A DNA stretch of 64,000 bases, taken from the NCBI GenBank assembly GCA_963932465.1, contig OZ010791.1, positions 325,023,283 through 325,087,282 of the forward strand. Reading direction: 5' to 3'. The notes beneath the pieces were generated by a model. It ran no database searches and was not told the origin of the DNA. It saw nothing but the letters and a program-made list of their open reading frames with translations. This DNA comes from Maratus speciosus (Eukaryota; Arthropoda; Arachnida; Araneae; Salticidae). Made by a program: the position numbers and the translations under genes. Of the stretch, positions 35,081 through 46,348 are shown piece after piece (positions within the stretch are counted from its first letter, which is position 1; the number at the start of each line of letters is the position of its first letter).

Positions 35081-35092
35081 TACCCGTTTAAA
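35049..35092 (-). promoter_or_regulatory. Candidate -1 ribosomal frameshift signal, gag to pol
   Basis: T TTA AAC is in the exact zero-frame register (35092-35086), two codons before the gag-frame TAG (35082-35080). The pol frame is the -1 frame. Ten bases downstream a stem-loop spans 35075-35049: TGAG-C-CGATT pairs with AATCG-A-CTCA, nine pairs with one C-A mismatch, around a 7-base loop. Heptamer, spacer, stem and frame order all fit known -1 sites; function is inferred. Confidence 0.75.
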
Positions 35093-35574
35093 GACCCTTC
35101 ATTATTACCCTCCTTTTTAGAGTCCTTGTTGTCTGCAGATTGATGTTTGTCGTCAGCCTGACGACCCCTATCACGTCTAGTCGCATTATAATTCCCTCTG
35201 TTATTCCTATAACCACCCATATTATCCCGTCTATAATCGTTACTGTTTCTATCAAAGTTGTTATTATATGACATATCGTTGTAATTGTCTCTTCTAGACC
35301 CCTGTCAATTACATCTTTGCTGCTGATAACCTCCTCTGTTGTTTGTGAAATTTCTATTATTACCCGAATTACCCCTTTGGTTACCAAAATTGACACAATT
35401 ATGGGCGTAGTGACCGGGCAATTTGCAACTGAAACAAATAAATTCTTTTGAAACATCTTTTTCCTGTGCCTCTACCGACACTAAACTAGCTACCTGTGCT
35501 GTCAACCGTTTGACTTGTTTTTTAGCTCCTCTGAATCCAGATTTTTGTTCTTTTGAGTGTGTGCGGCAGCACAA
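35080..35574 (-). pseudogene. Gypsy gag C-terminus: nucleocapsid zinc knuckle and Arg/Asn-rich tail
   Basis: Binds the element's RNA during particle assembly. A single CCHC knuckle, CFSCKLPGHYAHNC (C-x2-C-x4-H-x4-C), is followed by an N/G/R-rich low-complexity tail (GNNRNFTNNRGG, RDNMGGYRNNRGN). A TGA at 35305-35307 interrupts the tail in frame; a CGA-to-TGA change is the simple explanation. The frame is -1 relative to the capsid piece, with a slippery AAAAAAC in the overlap. It ends at the TAG that overlaps the pol frame. Confidence 0.9.
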
Positions 35575-36233
35575 ACAAAGTGATTCCCTGCCTGTTCATC
35601 CCCTGAAGAAGAAGGCAAGGTGAGCAGCGCATTCGAAACCGTGTCCGCCCTTACTGCTTCCCAGGATTTTTCTTCCAATAATGCCCATTTTAAAATTTCT
35701 TCCGGATTCTGCGGATCTTTAGCCACAACACCCTTCTTTATCTCGGGACTTAAATTACTAAGGAGCATGGATGTTAGCATTTCTGTACGAGTATTTTGCA
35801 CTACCTGCGCATCTCCCCCATCAACCACTAAAGCTGAGAGTGACAAGTGTTTGGCCTTGTCAAAAAATTCCTGTACTGACATCCCTGATGTCTGTCTGAA
35901 CGTCATAAATTTTTGCAAAGCCACCGCTGGAGAGTCTCTTTTATCATATCTTTTTAACAAAATGTCAGTCAGTTGTGCAAAAGTTTTCACTTCCTTTTCA
36001 TACGTACGCACCAACTGAGCTGCCGCCCCTGTCACCCTTGTAAATAAAACAAAGATTTTTTCCTTTTCTTCCCATCCATATAATCCTGCGAGCCTGTCAA
36101 AAGACCTCCTAAATTCCCCATATGATATCGAACCCGAATCCCCACTAAATTCTGGAATCAAAGTAATATGATCCACTAAAGCAGTCTTGCGATGAATCGT
36201 AGAGATAACTTTATCTCCTTCGGATAAAGTCAT
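35502..36233 (-). CDS. Gypsy gag, capsid part
   Basis: A 243-codon frame starting at an ATG with an AT-rich leader. It is a Ty3/gypsy capsid-like (retrotransposon gag) domain: FSGDSGSISYGEFRRSFDRL near residue 29, then helices with KEKIFVLFTRVTGAAAQLVR, LLKRYDKRDSPAVALQKF, MSVQEFFDKAKHL and EEILKWALLEEKSWEAVR. It forms the shell of the cytoplasmic particle. The frame ends at a TGA at 35502-35504, before the zinc knuckle, which lies in the -1 frame. No upstream start looks better. Confidence 0.9.
   Translation of the reverse strand: MTLSEGDKVISTIHRKTALVDHITLIPEFSGDSGSISYGEFRRSFDRLAGLYGWEEKEKIFVLFTRVTGAAAQLVRTYEKEVKTFAQLTDILLKRYDKRDSPAVALQKFMTFRQTSGMSVQEFFDKAKHLSLSALVVDGGDAQVVQNTRTEMLTSMLLSNLSPEIKKGVVAKDPQNPEEILKWALLEEKSWEAVRADTVSNALLTLPSSSGDEQAGNHFVCAAAHTQKNKNLDSEELKNKSNG
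35517..35523 (-). promoter_or_regulatory. Second in-register slippery heptamer, capsid to zinc knuckle
   Basis: A AAA AAC in zero-frame register within the capsid frame. A -1 slip here enters the zinc-knuckle frame, which continues QVKRLTAQV. A 5-bp hairpin (GTCAA/TTGAC, loop ACGG) starts only two bases downstream, closer than usual. A one-base loss in the A run would produce the same arrangement by mutation. Confidence 0.4.
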
Positions 36234-36890
36234 ATTTGTAAGAAATAATTATAAAAGTGCAAACAATTTTCTTAATAAAACGTACAATACACCCGTCACC
36301 TACCACATATATAGATATAAAAAGATTTATGCAAATTCCATTAAAATTTTGAACATCTACCGGGGGGGGGGGTGTAAATAAGACACAGCTATAATATCCT
36401 CGACACAAAATAAATTTTCAAAAAAGCATAAATGTACATGGAAAATAAGTCAGAATTTTTTTGCAAAACATATATATATATGCGTATATCTGTATATATT
36501 GTATATCTGTAACCAACAACAAAACCCTCTCTAACAGACCAAAATGTAACACAAAATGTTACTCAAAACACCGCAAATTACTGCTATCACTTTTTTTTAC
36601 CAATACTATTTAGTGATTTCAGATACACTCTATACACAAACACACATATGATTTAATACATTACAAATAAACATTGTGAGAAAAAAAATTCAATATCAAC
36701 ATTCAATTAATACCTGCACCTGGTTAAAGCTTTAAAAAATCTCTATCTTAGTTTCATTGCTATACTTTTTATTTATTATTTATATCATGTATATATATAT
36801 GTGCCTCTCTATATTTGATAGCCCTACGGAAAGCATAGGAATTTGAAATATAAATGCAATTAACACAGGTGTTAAAGACACGATACCATA
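36234..36890 (-). other. Gypsy 5' untranslated leader and primer-binding site candidate
   Basis: Between the 5' LTR and gag. On the minus strand the first bases after the LTR are TA then TGGTATCGTGTCTTTAAC (36888-36871), a TGG-initial primer-binding-site candidate. I cannot name the tRNA. A run of ten or more G/C bases (about 36361) and TA-rich tracts follow. Confidence 0.55.
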
Positions 36891-39547
36891 TGTTGCGGGT
36901 TTCTCCTGTTTTTTAAAATGCACAATGCGTCCCCATTTTAACAAATGAACTTATGATCATACCACTACTAACAGGTGTGTAAACTGCAAACCGAAACCAA
37001 CAAAAACTACACCCACCATAAATTTTGAACGCGGTTTTAGATGTAGAAACAATAATAAATGCATACCATGATCATAAGCTCAAAAACGTTAGAAAAAGAC
37101 TGCAGGAAGAACTCGCTATGTCTCAATGAATAATTGACATCCTTCTTCAAAGTTCTACAATGAATTTATAGCTAGAGGGAACCGAAAACTGATAGTAACG
37201 AATAAGGATGCCAAATTCCCATTGAAACAATCAATCTGTGATCGTATAAACATATTAGATATACTGAATTCTCACAAAATAAAAGAATTGCGTTGTGTTT
37301 TAAATTATCTATACACTTATGGAATGGACTTACCATTCCAATATGATTTTAAGCGTTTTACAAATTAAATTTACAAAAAAACTAACCATTAATTTTCCTT
37401 GTATATACCGTTATCTGTTAGAGGAACAAAATAAGAGAACACTTTAAAAATAAACATACGAGGCATAAGCTTAACATGAATTTTATTTGTATAATCACTT
37501 AAATAAAATCTTAGTTTTAAAATACCTGACCTTTGTGAGCTAAGATCAAGGTCTTGAACAAATATACAAAATATCCCTCCTATTAGGACATAATTTTATG
37601 AAACCTGTTCTACTAAAATTCACACCATCTTGCACATATAAAATTATTTATACACAATTATTAATATTTTGGATATGAACCTATTAACAGCTTATTTTCT
37701 TTTACAGATGTATGTTGTTAATTAAATAAAATTACTCCCTTATTAACTATAATCAGCTTATCAAAATTTTAGCTCATATAATTGAAATGCATATACACCA
37801 TTATTAATTCTACCAACAAAATCATTCATGGTCTCAACATTTTAGCAAGTTTAATTTTATAATGCAGATTCAAACCCTATACACTAAATAACGTATTGTA
37901 AATTCATTAAGTATTTTAAACACAAATAAGTTTAGCCAACTGACCAAAAACCTCTTTCGTTTGTATTCCATCAAAAGCATTCCTCATTTTGACACATACC
38001 CACACAGTTCAAGGGTCCCACTCTCTATCATTTTGGCAGTTACGAATCCTGGAGTATTCCGGGCTGGAAAAACGTGGCACTGTAACTACGAAACCTGGAG
38101 AACTTCGGGCTGGATAAACATGGCACTGGGACTACGAAACCTGGAGAACTTCGGGCTGGATAAACGTAGTACTGGAACTACGAAACCTGGAGAACTTCGG
38201 GCTGGATAAAAATGGCACTGAAGCTACGAATCCTTTTACGTCAGCAATTCGTCACAGGAGTCGGGCGGTATGCATATCTCAGACTGCGCTCACTCCTCCA
38301 CGCTGTATCGGGGCCTCTCTGTTTCTGCTCCACTATATCTTTGCCGGACTCGTATAATCGGAGACTTCAGGATAAACGACAAACGGATTTTTCCTGCGAA
38401 TAAAAGGAAGGGCATCCCTCAGGTGTATCTGAGCCGCTAGATTAATCGGACTTTGATCGCTGAAGTCGCTCACACCTCTTCACGGAATTTTGCATCGCTT
38501 TCGGGGACTTCCTTAACTGTTTCCCTTCCGTACAGCTGTCCACTAACGTCAGAAACCATACCACGAGAGTTGTTACCTCCTCATTACATCTCTTAACTAC
38601 TGCCGATCAAAATCCAGGACCAGACTGTGGTTCTCTTCTTGTTTTTTTTTTTATTTATTTATTTCAACTCGACGTCAATTTCCATACCTGAAACACGCCC
38701 CTTGATAATATAACATCAAACATCGACCCACCTTAACCAATCATAACATCTCGTAATCTCAACGCCTTCACGCCCCTTACCAATAAACAACTGTCATCAC
38801 TCTAATTGGCCCAAAAGCGCAAAGAGCAATTTCCCAGTTCTCCTCCCAGACCGTAAGACGCCAAAAAACCACGTGGTCTCTTGTTTACCAGAACTGAGAA
38901 CAACAAAACGCCACCCTGCAATATTTTTTATGAGGCCCAATTTACGCAGCTGTGTGTCAAATCGCCAAACTTTATTGCCCCGATCGGGCGACCCAGAGAT
39001 GTATATCTCAACATGTCTGAATGACCCGAGCAGGGATCACTAAGAACCAAATTTATGGGCCCACTTGTACGCAGCCGAAGACCTGACCTGTAAATTACGT
39101 CCGAGACATAATTTCCCCGTCTAGGCAGTTCAACGAAAAAGCGTGCTTATCTCAAAACGTAAGAAAGACTCGACCCTTTTATGAAGTTCCTTATATTGTG
39201 TGTTTACCAGACTGGATGCACTCTGTGTGTGGGCTATTTTTATTTTATTGCACTTACCAGATCGTCGTAAACATTTCAATGAATTGCAATAAATATGTTT
39301 GCGTCACAGCTCGGCGGCACCAAACAGTACAATACTCACAGACATCTGTTTTCAGATAACTTGGGTGGAGAACCGCTAATAAAAATAAACGTGAGAATAC
39401 ACCCTTACATCAGACCTCTTGAGTAATAAAAAGAACTGAGATACGAATGGAAAAATACAAACGCTGACTGTGTACATAATTTTAATTATGAATAAATTTA
39501 ATATAAATATGCAAAGTAATTAAAAACTCGTCACTTCTACTGTAACA
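36891..39547 (-). repeat. 5' LTR of the gypsy element (2657 bp)
   Basis: Matches the 3' LTR end to end, plus an extra ~750-bp block (about 38380-39127) and one extra 46-bp unit. LTRs are identical at integration, so one copy has gained or lost these since. The extra block has no terminal repeats that I can see, which favours deletion in the 3' LTR. Confidence 0.93.
38041..38224 (+). repeat. 46-bp tandem repeat in the 5' LTR, 4 units
   Basis: Exactly four 46-base units; homologous to the three units at 30649-30786. Confidence 0.95.
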
Positions 39548-40461
39548 ACGCTAGCAGGATGCAAATCTCACCGATAACTTTTTTCAACTCGCCAGTTAGC
39601 ATTTTCTTCCCAGTGGTAATATTTGGCCAGATACGCACCGCAGGTTTGGCGTGATTTTTATTTTATTACGAAAATTTGGCGAAAACTTCGTTTTCCAGTT
39701 ACATATGCATTTTTGGTATTCCTTAGATATCCCGACGACCAAAAATCTATCGCCAAACTATAAGATTAAATGTCAATAATGGTTGATTGTAAATGTCACA
39801 TTCACTTGACTTTAAGCAAGTTACACGTGTTTACGTCATCAAGTGATTTTTATTTCGACGTTTTATTCGTATATTTATTAATGTTATACTAATTTATTTG
39901 TTCTTTCGTTAATTAAAATAAAAATTATGTCACTTTGTACAATTTGGCGAGTGTTTTGGCGATTTATATAATTTGGCGAAATTGGTCGACGGAATAACAA
40001 AGTAGTACGGTATTTCATAATAATTTTCTATTACTTTCTAAAAGATATATCAAAAAATAATTAATAATCATAGAACAAAATAATTTATATAATTTATAAA
40101 AAGAAATATATGTAAATAAACATTTATTATCCAATAAACAACAATAGCTGGGTTACCATGTCAACTTTTTCTGAAATAAAAAAAAAAAAATATCACTGTT
40201 TGATTAAAATTTGAGTTGCCACATTAGAAAAATGTATATAAAATTAGAAAAAAATTAATATTTCGAAAACTAATTCGAATTTAAAAATTCTAATACCAGT
40301 TTTGATATCTGCGGATCAATATTGATTTTTGGTGTTAATTTCATAGTAAAGTATTCCATATTTTAGGAGAAATCGCCGTGAAACATAATCAGTTGTTTAA
40401 TAAGTCCATTCATACTTTCGTTTCATACTTCCGTTTCATAAATTCGTTTAATTAGGATTTT
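39548..40461 (-). mobile_element. Element E, copy 2, second part
   Basis: Reverse-complement match to 11247-12150 of E copy 1. Includes AATTTGGCGAGTGTTTTGGCG and TTTGGCGAAATTGGTCGACG words, better preserved than in copy 1. The end near 40461 is where similarity stops. Confidence 0.9.
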
Positions 40462-40518
40462 ATATATATAGCGTAGATATATCTTTATTTGTCACCTAAA
40501 AATGATACACTTTATATA

Positions 40519-41339
40519 CAGGGTGACAATTATTGAACTTTATGAAATAAAACGTAAATTATTTAAAAACTACTGAGTGCACAAACTCTATTCAACGTTT
40601 AAACGTCACTACATATATTCGGATTTTGATTATGATATGTTTGATATGGCTGCCATCATTGGCTATTATGTGGCGCAGACGAATAGCAAAATTCTGCATG
40701 ACACGCTGAAGTGTCGGAATATCGATGCTGTGGATGATCTCCTGAATGGCGGTTTTCAGCTCAGATATGGTTTTGGGGTTATTTCTGTACACATTATTGT
40801 CTTTAATGTAGCTCCACAAAAATGAGTCACATGTGTTCAGATCCAGAGAATATGGTAGCCAAGCGGGTCCCATTCCAGCGGCCTCTGGGTACCCCAGAGT
40901 CAAAATGCCGTCTCCAAAGTGCTCCTCCAGGACATCAAAACTTTCTTGGTCCAATGGTGTCGAGCTCCGTCTTGCATGAACCACATCTTGTCGAAACCAG
41001 GGTCAGTTTGGATAATGGGGATGAAACCATTTTCCAAAATCTTCACGTATCGTTCAGTAGTCACCGTGCCGTCAAAGAATATCGGACCGATTATTCCGTG
41101 ACTGGACATTGGTACACCACACAGTCACCCGTTGAGATTGGAGAGACTTCTCGATCGCTAAATACAAATTCCCAGTCCCCCAAATGCCCTAATTTTGCTT
41201 ATTGATGAAGTTGAGGACAAGTTGCGCATACTAATTCCCATCATACCCTGCGGCCAACCACGAAGTTTGAACTTCATCATGCAAACCCTTCAGAAGTTAT
41301 GACGGTTTAATTTCATATAGTTCAATAATTGTCACCCTA
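40519..41339 (-). mobile_element. mariner-superfamily element, copy 2 (821 bp)
   Basis: Same termini as copy 1 (CAGGGTGACAATTATTGAAC and its inverse), flanked by TA, opposite orientation. It lacks the minisatellite and the N-terminal half of the transposase. Confidence 0.93.
40592..41109 (-). pseudogene. Transposase C-terminal remnant, mariner superfamily, copy 2
   Basis: Reads MSSHGIIGPIFFDGTV, then KMWFMQDGARHHWTKK. A single missing T relative to copy 1 shifts the frame at the VFDVLEEHF position, after which it continues through PYSLDLNTCDSFLW and IPTLQRVMQNFAIRLRH to 40592. Here the last catalytic Asp is present (NTCD). The spacing between the QDGA Asp and the NTCD Asp is about 47 residues by my count, longer than classic mariner DD34D. 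The DNA-binding N-terminus is absent. Confidence 0.88.
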
Positions 41340-41489
41340 TACATTAAAAAATATCAAAATCAATATAAGCACCAATTTAATAATGAATCATGTAAATCAG
41401 TAACATCTCCTCAGATGGAAGAAAAAAAGACTGGAAAAATATTTCGTTTGAGACATATTCCATTTACACAGATTTTTCTGTTTTATCTT

Positions 41490-41568
41490 TGAGTTTTTCA
41501 CCTGGTGGTACGCGGAAGTATGAACTTCTATTTAGTGGTACTTCGGTCTAAAAGTTTGGGAACCGCTG
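41490..41568 (-). mobile_element. hAT-like terminal sequence, isolated end
   Basis: Reverse complement begins CAGCGGTTCCCAAACTTTTA and contains a CCGCGTACCACC block, resembling the end at 26915. Flanking bases do not form an 8-bp duplication with that end. Confidence 0.4.
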
Positions 41569-41579
41569 ACTTGGTGGTT

Positions 41580-42845
41580 CTGGATACTTTCTTTATGACA
41601 GGAGAAGGAAGTTATGATTTAGTTGCTCAATGTGATTTATGGAATACGAAAAGAAGCTACTAAAAAAAAAAAAAAAGGACCTAAAATAATCTGCTAAGTT
41701 CCAATACAAAGTGATTAACCCCAATATTAATCCACGATTATATGATGAATTGAGTTTATAGCAAAATATATATGGATAAGTCTAAGAACAAGTGATTTTT
41801 TCTGTTTCAATGAACAATTAAATGTCAAGATTTTACTTGTGTGAGTACACAGGAAAAGAATACAAATTAAACTAAAAGCACAAAATTGTTAATATTTTAT
41901 TAGTTATTATGAAAAGAAAAAAAATAATAGACAACATTTTTGTGATCTAAGAAATAAAAACTTAGAATGTGCAAAATTCAATTAACGCGTAAACTATACA
42001 GAAGTTTGTACATATTGTAAAAAGCGAATACGGCAAAAAATGAACAGCTCAAATATAATAGGCACATCCACAAAAGCTTTGATAACAGTGAAAGATAAAC
42101 TTATAAATGAAGCCAATACGGGACGATAAAAGCACATTTTTTCTTTTATAAATCACAAGATTCGGTTGTTAGCATTTTAATACTGTGCCTACCTTTTGAT
42201 GAAAGATATGATATTAGAAATAAGGCAGAGACATAATTAATAAAACAATAATAACAACTAATTCATTATTATCTTAATCTATTTGCATCAAGTACTCAAT
42301 GCCTCGGACGCCATGACTTTTTTTACAATTACGATTATAGAAGAAAGATAATTTTTTAATAAAGTAATTTTCAAAAAATAATTCATTGAAACATTTAAAA
42401 TTTGCAAAATTTTCATTCTTAAAAAACTACGAAATTTAAATTTTTATACGGTCCCCCGGCCCCATAAGTTATATTTAGTAAAATTTTCCTTTTACACTGA
42501 CAAGTAACACACAAAAAGTCCCGTTATTCTACTATTAAAATTGACCGAGTAATAGCTGTTTAAAGTTGGAGCATATTTTTTGCTGCAAATTGGGGCGTCT
42601 TTCACAAATTTAGTCAAAATATAATTTCGTCAGATATATTAAAAAATGGTTGATAGTAAAATTAACATTGCAATATAAATTTGAAATCTTTAATCATTCT
42701 GACATATTAATGCAAAATATACAATTTGTAATAAACATATAAGAAGAAAGTAAAATCAGAATTTTTGTTAAATAAAATTATGCTAAATTAACAGCCTCAA
42801 TTCGTTACAAAATGATACGCATTTTAAAATATTATTAGATTAAAC
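41580..42845. other. AT-rich DNA, nothing recognised
   Basis: No coding frame, inverted repeat or tandem array found. Confidence 0.4.
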
Positions 42846-42849
42846 TAGC

Positions 42850-43435
42850 TTGCAAAAGTTGGGTTATGTCATTTTTTTTAACTTTTGATTATTGATTCTT
42901 ATGTATTCGGTACCGCTGAATCTGAAATTGGACTTCATTTTTATCCATCACATCAGGATTTTTCGCAAAATTCAAAGTGAAAAAGTTCAAAGTTAAAATT
43001 GAATCTCCTCCCTTATCTCATCGGACCACTCAGCTATTTAGTTGTAAGAATCCCAGGATACGCAAAAATATCGAATAAATTATTGAATAAAATAAAATAA
43101 AATAAAATAAAAATAAAACAAGAAAAGTTTTACATATGTTTTATAGTATGAGATTTTTGCTATATTTTAACTTACACATTTACGATTTGCAAAAAAATTC
43201 TAACGTGATGGTTAAAAATGAAGGTCATTTTCAGATTCAGCGCTAAAAAGTGCGTAAAAATCAGTTATGAAAAGTTAAAAAACACAACCATCTCCTCTAC
43301 TTTATTTGATAGTCTTTAAATTTGACAATTTATGATTCGCGAAGTATCTTGACATGATGGTTACAAATTAATGTAATTTTCGGATTCAGCGCTGAAAAAT
43401 ACATAAAAGTTAAAAAAACAACAATCGCAGTCTTG
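42850..43435. repeat. One inverted and two direct copies of a ~100-bp repeat
   Basis: The block GATGGTTAAAAATGAAGGTC followed by TTTCAGATTCAGCGCT and AAAAGTTAAAAAA occurs at about 43203-43300 (+) and 43351-43430 (+). It occurs in reverse complement at about 42855-42960. A (AAATA)n tract lies between copies at 43083-43120. Confidence 0.75.
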
Positions 43436-43439
43436 TATT

Positions 43440-43900
43440 ATCTAATCTAAAACTTTTTCTTAAACTTCTTGGCGGTAATATGTCCGAAATGTTTTGCGTT
43501 ATCCTGTAAAGTAAGTATAAATGGTAACCACCGAAAATCATAATAATATTAGATTGTTTTTGGATTTGCGCCAGCATGTAAAATGTAATCTTGATCGGAT
43601 ATTTAACAGTGAGTTAAAGTTCGAGTACAAATTTTGAACTGGAAAATGTCCTTCCTGCCAGTGCCGGGAGGAAGAGGTAGCTTTCATATTCCTTATTTTT
43701 TAAAGCAAGCTTATATTACTGAAACACACGAAGCTCAATTTAGTGGAAACAGATTATAGGAGGTTCAATACTAATTTTTATGAATACTAAGTCATTATGA
43801 ATGAGAATTTCCCGAAATTAGTCAGCTTTATCCAAGCTGCTTTTATTTAAAGTAGCTTATATTTGATTGCCAAATTCGGCGATATCTTGAAGTTCCTGCT
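43440..43900. other. No recognisable feature
   Basis: Plain AT-rich sequence leading into the ~323-bp repeat unit. Confidence 0.35.
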
Positions 43901-43904
43901 ATTT

Positions 43905-44114
43905 TAGGACAATATGACGGATGAGGCTAACAAGTGAACTTGGTCGAGGCCTTAGTAATTCCTGTGTACAAGCTCACTGACATGGGAATCGGTTGATATA
44001 TAAAGTGCTGTCGCCGGCAAAAAATCAGATTTTTCAAAATGTCACCCGCATTAGAAATTGAAGCTGCTATATCTGAGCCATTTTTTAAGATAAAGACAGG
44101 TCAAATACTTAATA
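43905..44114 (+). repeat. ~323-bp repeat array, left fragment
   Basis: Diverged unit of the array at 49384-50895: GGATGAGGCTAACAAGTGAAC, TTGGTCGAGGC, ATCGGTT and TTCAAAATGTCA precede AGAAATTGAAGCTGCTATA. An open frame here (44039-44242) runs from this unit into the inserted element and is not a gene. Confidence 0.75.
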
Positions 44115-44549
44115 CTCCAGTAAAATTAGAGTTTGAAGTGGAAAATTCTGGCGTAATTGTTTTTAGTGTCTTACTTTATGTTTTCGGGGGTGCTGAATAC
44201 GAATCTGAAGTTGTCCAACAAAATTTCTCTCGGCAAATATGAAAAATCGTGAAAAAACCACCAAAAATCGCAGATTTTTTTTGGTTTTTGGCTTATAACT
44301 TGCAAAGTAAGCTTTTTCCGCAGAAGGTGACCGCATATTAAAATACAGACGGGAAAATTACCTACAATTCATGTTCTTATCATTTTTTTTTGTTCGATAT
44401 ACGGCTTCCGTAGAGGCGTTGAAAAAAAGGCGGAAACCAGTAATTTTGGAAAATCGCAAAACAGATATTCTTACCCTTTCCGTTCATAACACGAAAAGTA
44501 AGCATTTCACTGTAAACATTTGCTAACGTACTCACTTATTATTAGGTTA

Positions 44550-46167
44550 CTGGAGATGGGGGCACATGTGAACAGTTCGCATAAATATAGCTTTTTCTCA
44601 TAACTGGATTAATTTCTATAAACAAAAGCTGCTTAATATAGTAAACAGAACTTTCTTTTACATATAGTAATTTTTTTTAAATCACCTGTATAGTTTTTCT
44701 TACATTTTTTAATAGTTTTATAAATTCAAAAAATTGTTCACATGTGCCCCATCAGCGGGGTAGTTGTGAACACGCGTGGGGCACATGTGAACACAAGGAA
44801 AAAATATCCTTTAACATGCTTTTTATTCTGTTATTAATTTGTCATCGTAATCATTAGTTATATTACCTTTTAAATTCACCATAAAGAAAAAAATACATAT
44901 ATATTTCTCTAGTTTCTGGGTGATATGTTTAAGCAAAAGATTATAAAATGAAAATAAGTAGATTTGGAGGGGAGAGGCTTAGATGATTCATTAAATATTC
45001 TTGCAATAAAATAAAAAAATAAAGAAGCAATTTTAAAAAAGAAATTAAAACTTTTAAATTTTGCTTAGGGGTTTTTGTTTGGGGGAAATTTTAGGGAGGG
45101 AGCCTTTACATACTATTTATCGAAAATCTGCCGAAATACGAAAGATTCACTCCTGCATTTGTCTTATTTACTTGTAAATTATAGATAAAGAAGGGTTTTT
45201 TTAATGATTAAAAAAAATCTCGATTATAACCCCCCAGCTTCTTTTGCTTTTGAAAGAGGGGGGGGGGGTGCTACAATCGGAATTTTACGATAGTTATCAG
45301 TTTAAAAATTTTACTTTCTTAAAATATTACTGGTATTTATGGATATGGTATTTTGAATGGATAGCTCCATTCAAAGCATCATATACATAACTGTTTTAGA
45401 GATGGAAGTAAGCCATCATTGCAGGGTTAGAACAAATGTAACAGAAAAATTTGCAAAGTTGTTCAAGGTTATACTTATGTATTAACAATGCATAAAAAAT
45501 ATTTTTGTAAACCGTTCCGTAAAATAATATATAACACTTATTGCATTTTAGAAAACATTAAATTTATTTAAAGTACAATTGAACGTAAACGAGCTTGTTG
45601 CTCTTTATGTATTTGCTGAAAGATGTGTTTGTGGAAGTTTCAATGCAAAATAAACTTTGTGTGAGGAAAATATCTTCTATTTCAGGAAAATTCTAGATAA
45701 TGGAACTTAGATTGTTTCTCATTAAGTTAACTGAAAGAAACAGAATCACAGAATATGTATTAGGGTACTTATGAACTGTTCATATCTGCCCCAACTAGTC
45801 TGTACACAAGTGCCCCACATTGCTGTTTTTGTTAAATTGATAAATCATTAACATTTCTCAATTTTTGAAGAAAAAGAACTGTATCAAAAATGTTTATTAG
45901 TATCCATAGTATATGTTAAAACGCTCAAATTCAAATAAATGAATAAATAAATAAAGTTATTCGCTTATGAATTTGGAACAAAGATTTTACTTTTGAGATC
46001 TAAAAACAGTGTTTTGGCTACAGAGGACAAACAAAATGTCATAAAGCTTCAAAAAATTTTTACCATATGTCTACATGTGCTATCATCTTTAGTAATTTTT
46101 TTCAAATAAAAAAAACTTATAATAACTATCGAAAAGATGCGATGTTCACATGTGCCCCCATCTCCCC
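44550..46167. mobile_element. TA-flanked MITE inside the left inverted arm (1618 bp)
   Basis: Perfect 23-bp inverted repeats start GGAGATGGGGGCACATGTGA (44552-44574 and 46143-46165). TA lies on both sides. The opposite arm (about 48930-48945) preserves the uninterrupted site. Internal copies or variants of GGGGCACATGTGAACA occur at about 44734-44750 (inverted), 44778-44795 and 45778. No transposase remains. Confidence 0.92.
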
Positions 46168-46293
46168 TATATATTTTTATAATGTAGGTATACAATGTGA
46201 CCTCGAAAATCTGGCATTCAGAGATCCGACAACTTAAAAAATGCGGCATCAAAGTCATGTCCCCCTCCCTTTTTTTCACTTCCAACTTACGGA

Positions 46294-46348
<55 letters not shown>

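Larger units (their letters stand above)
29497..39547 (-). mobile_element. Ty3/gypsy LTR retrotransposon, minus strand, integrase missing
   Basis: Two long direct repeats (29497-31363 and 36891-39547) bound a 5.5-kb interior whose genes read on the minus strand in the order gag, zinc knuckle, protease, reverse transcriptase, RNase H start. Minus-strand LTRs start TGTTACAG and end CCCGCAACA. It lies inside element E copy 2. Comparison with E copy 1 near 12150 gives the empty site, and the flanks fit a short decayed target duplication (GCGT on one side, TTAT on the other). Several frameshifts and stops make it inactive as it stands. Confidence 0.95.

Noticed and set aside
35620..36018. 132-residue plus-strand frame
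   Set aside because: Antisense shadow of the gypsy gag capsid frame.
26915..41568. hAT-like ends at 26915 and 41568 as one 14.6-kb composite transposon
   Set aside because: The flanking 8-mers do not match, and the intervening DNA is explained by other elements.
44039..44242. 67-residue open frame
   Set aside because: It spans the junction between a ~323-bp repeat unit and the inserted inverted-arm element.
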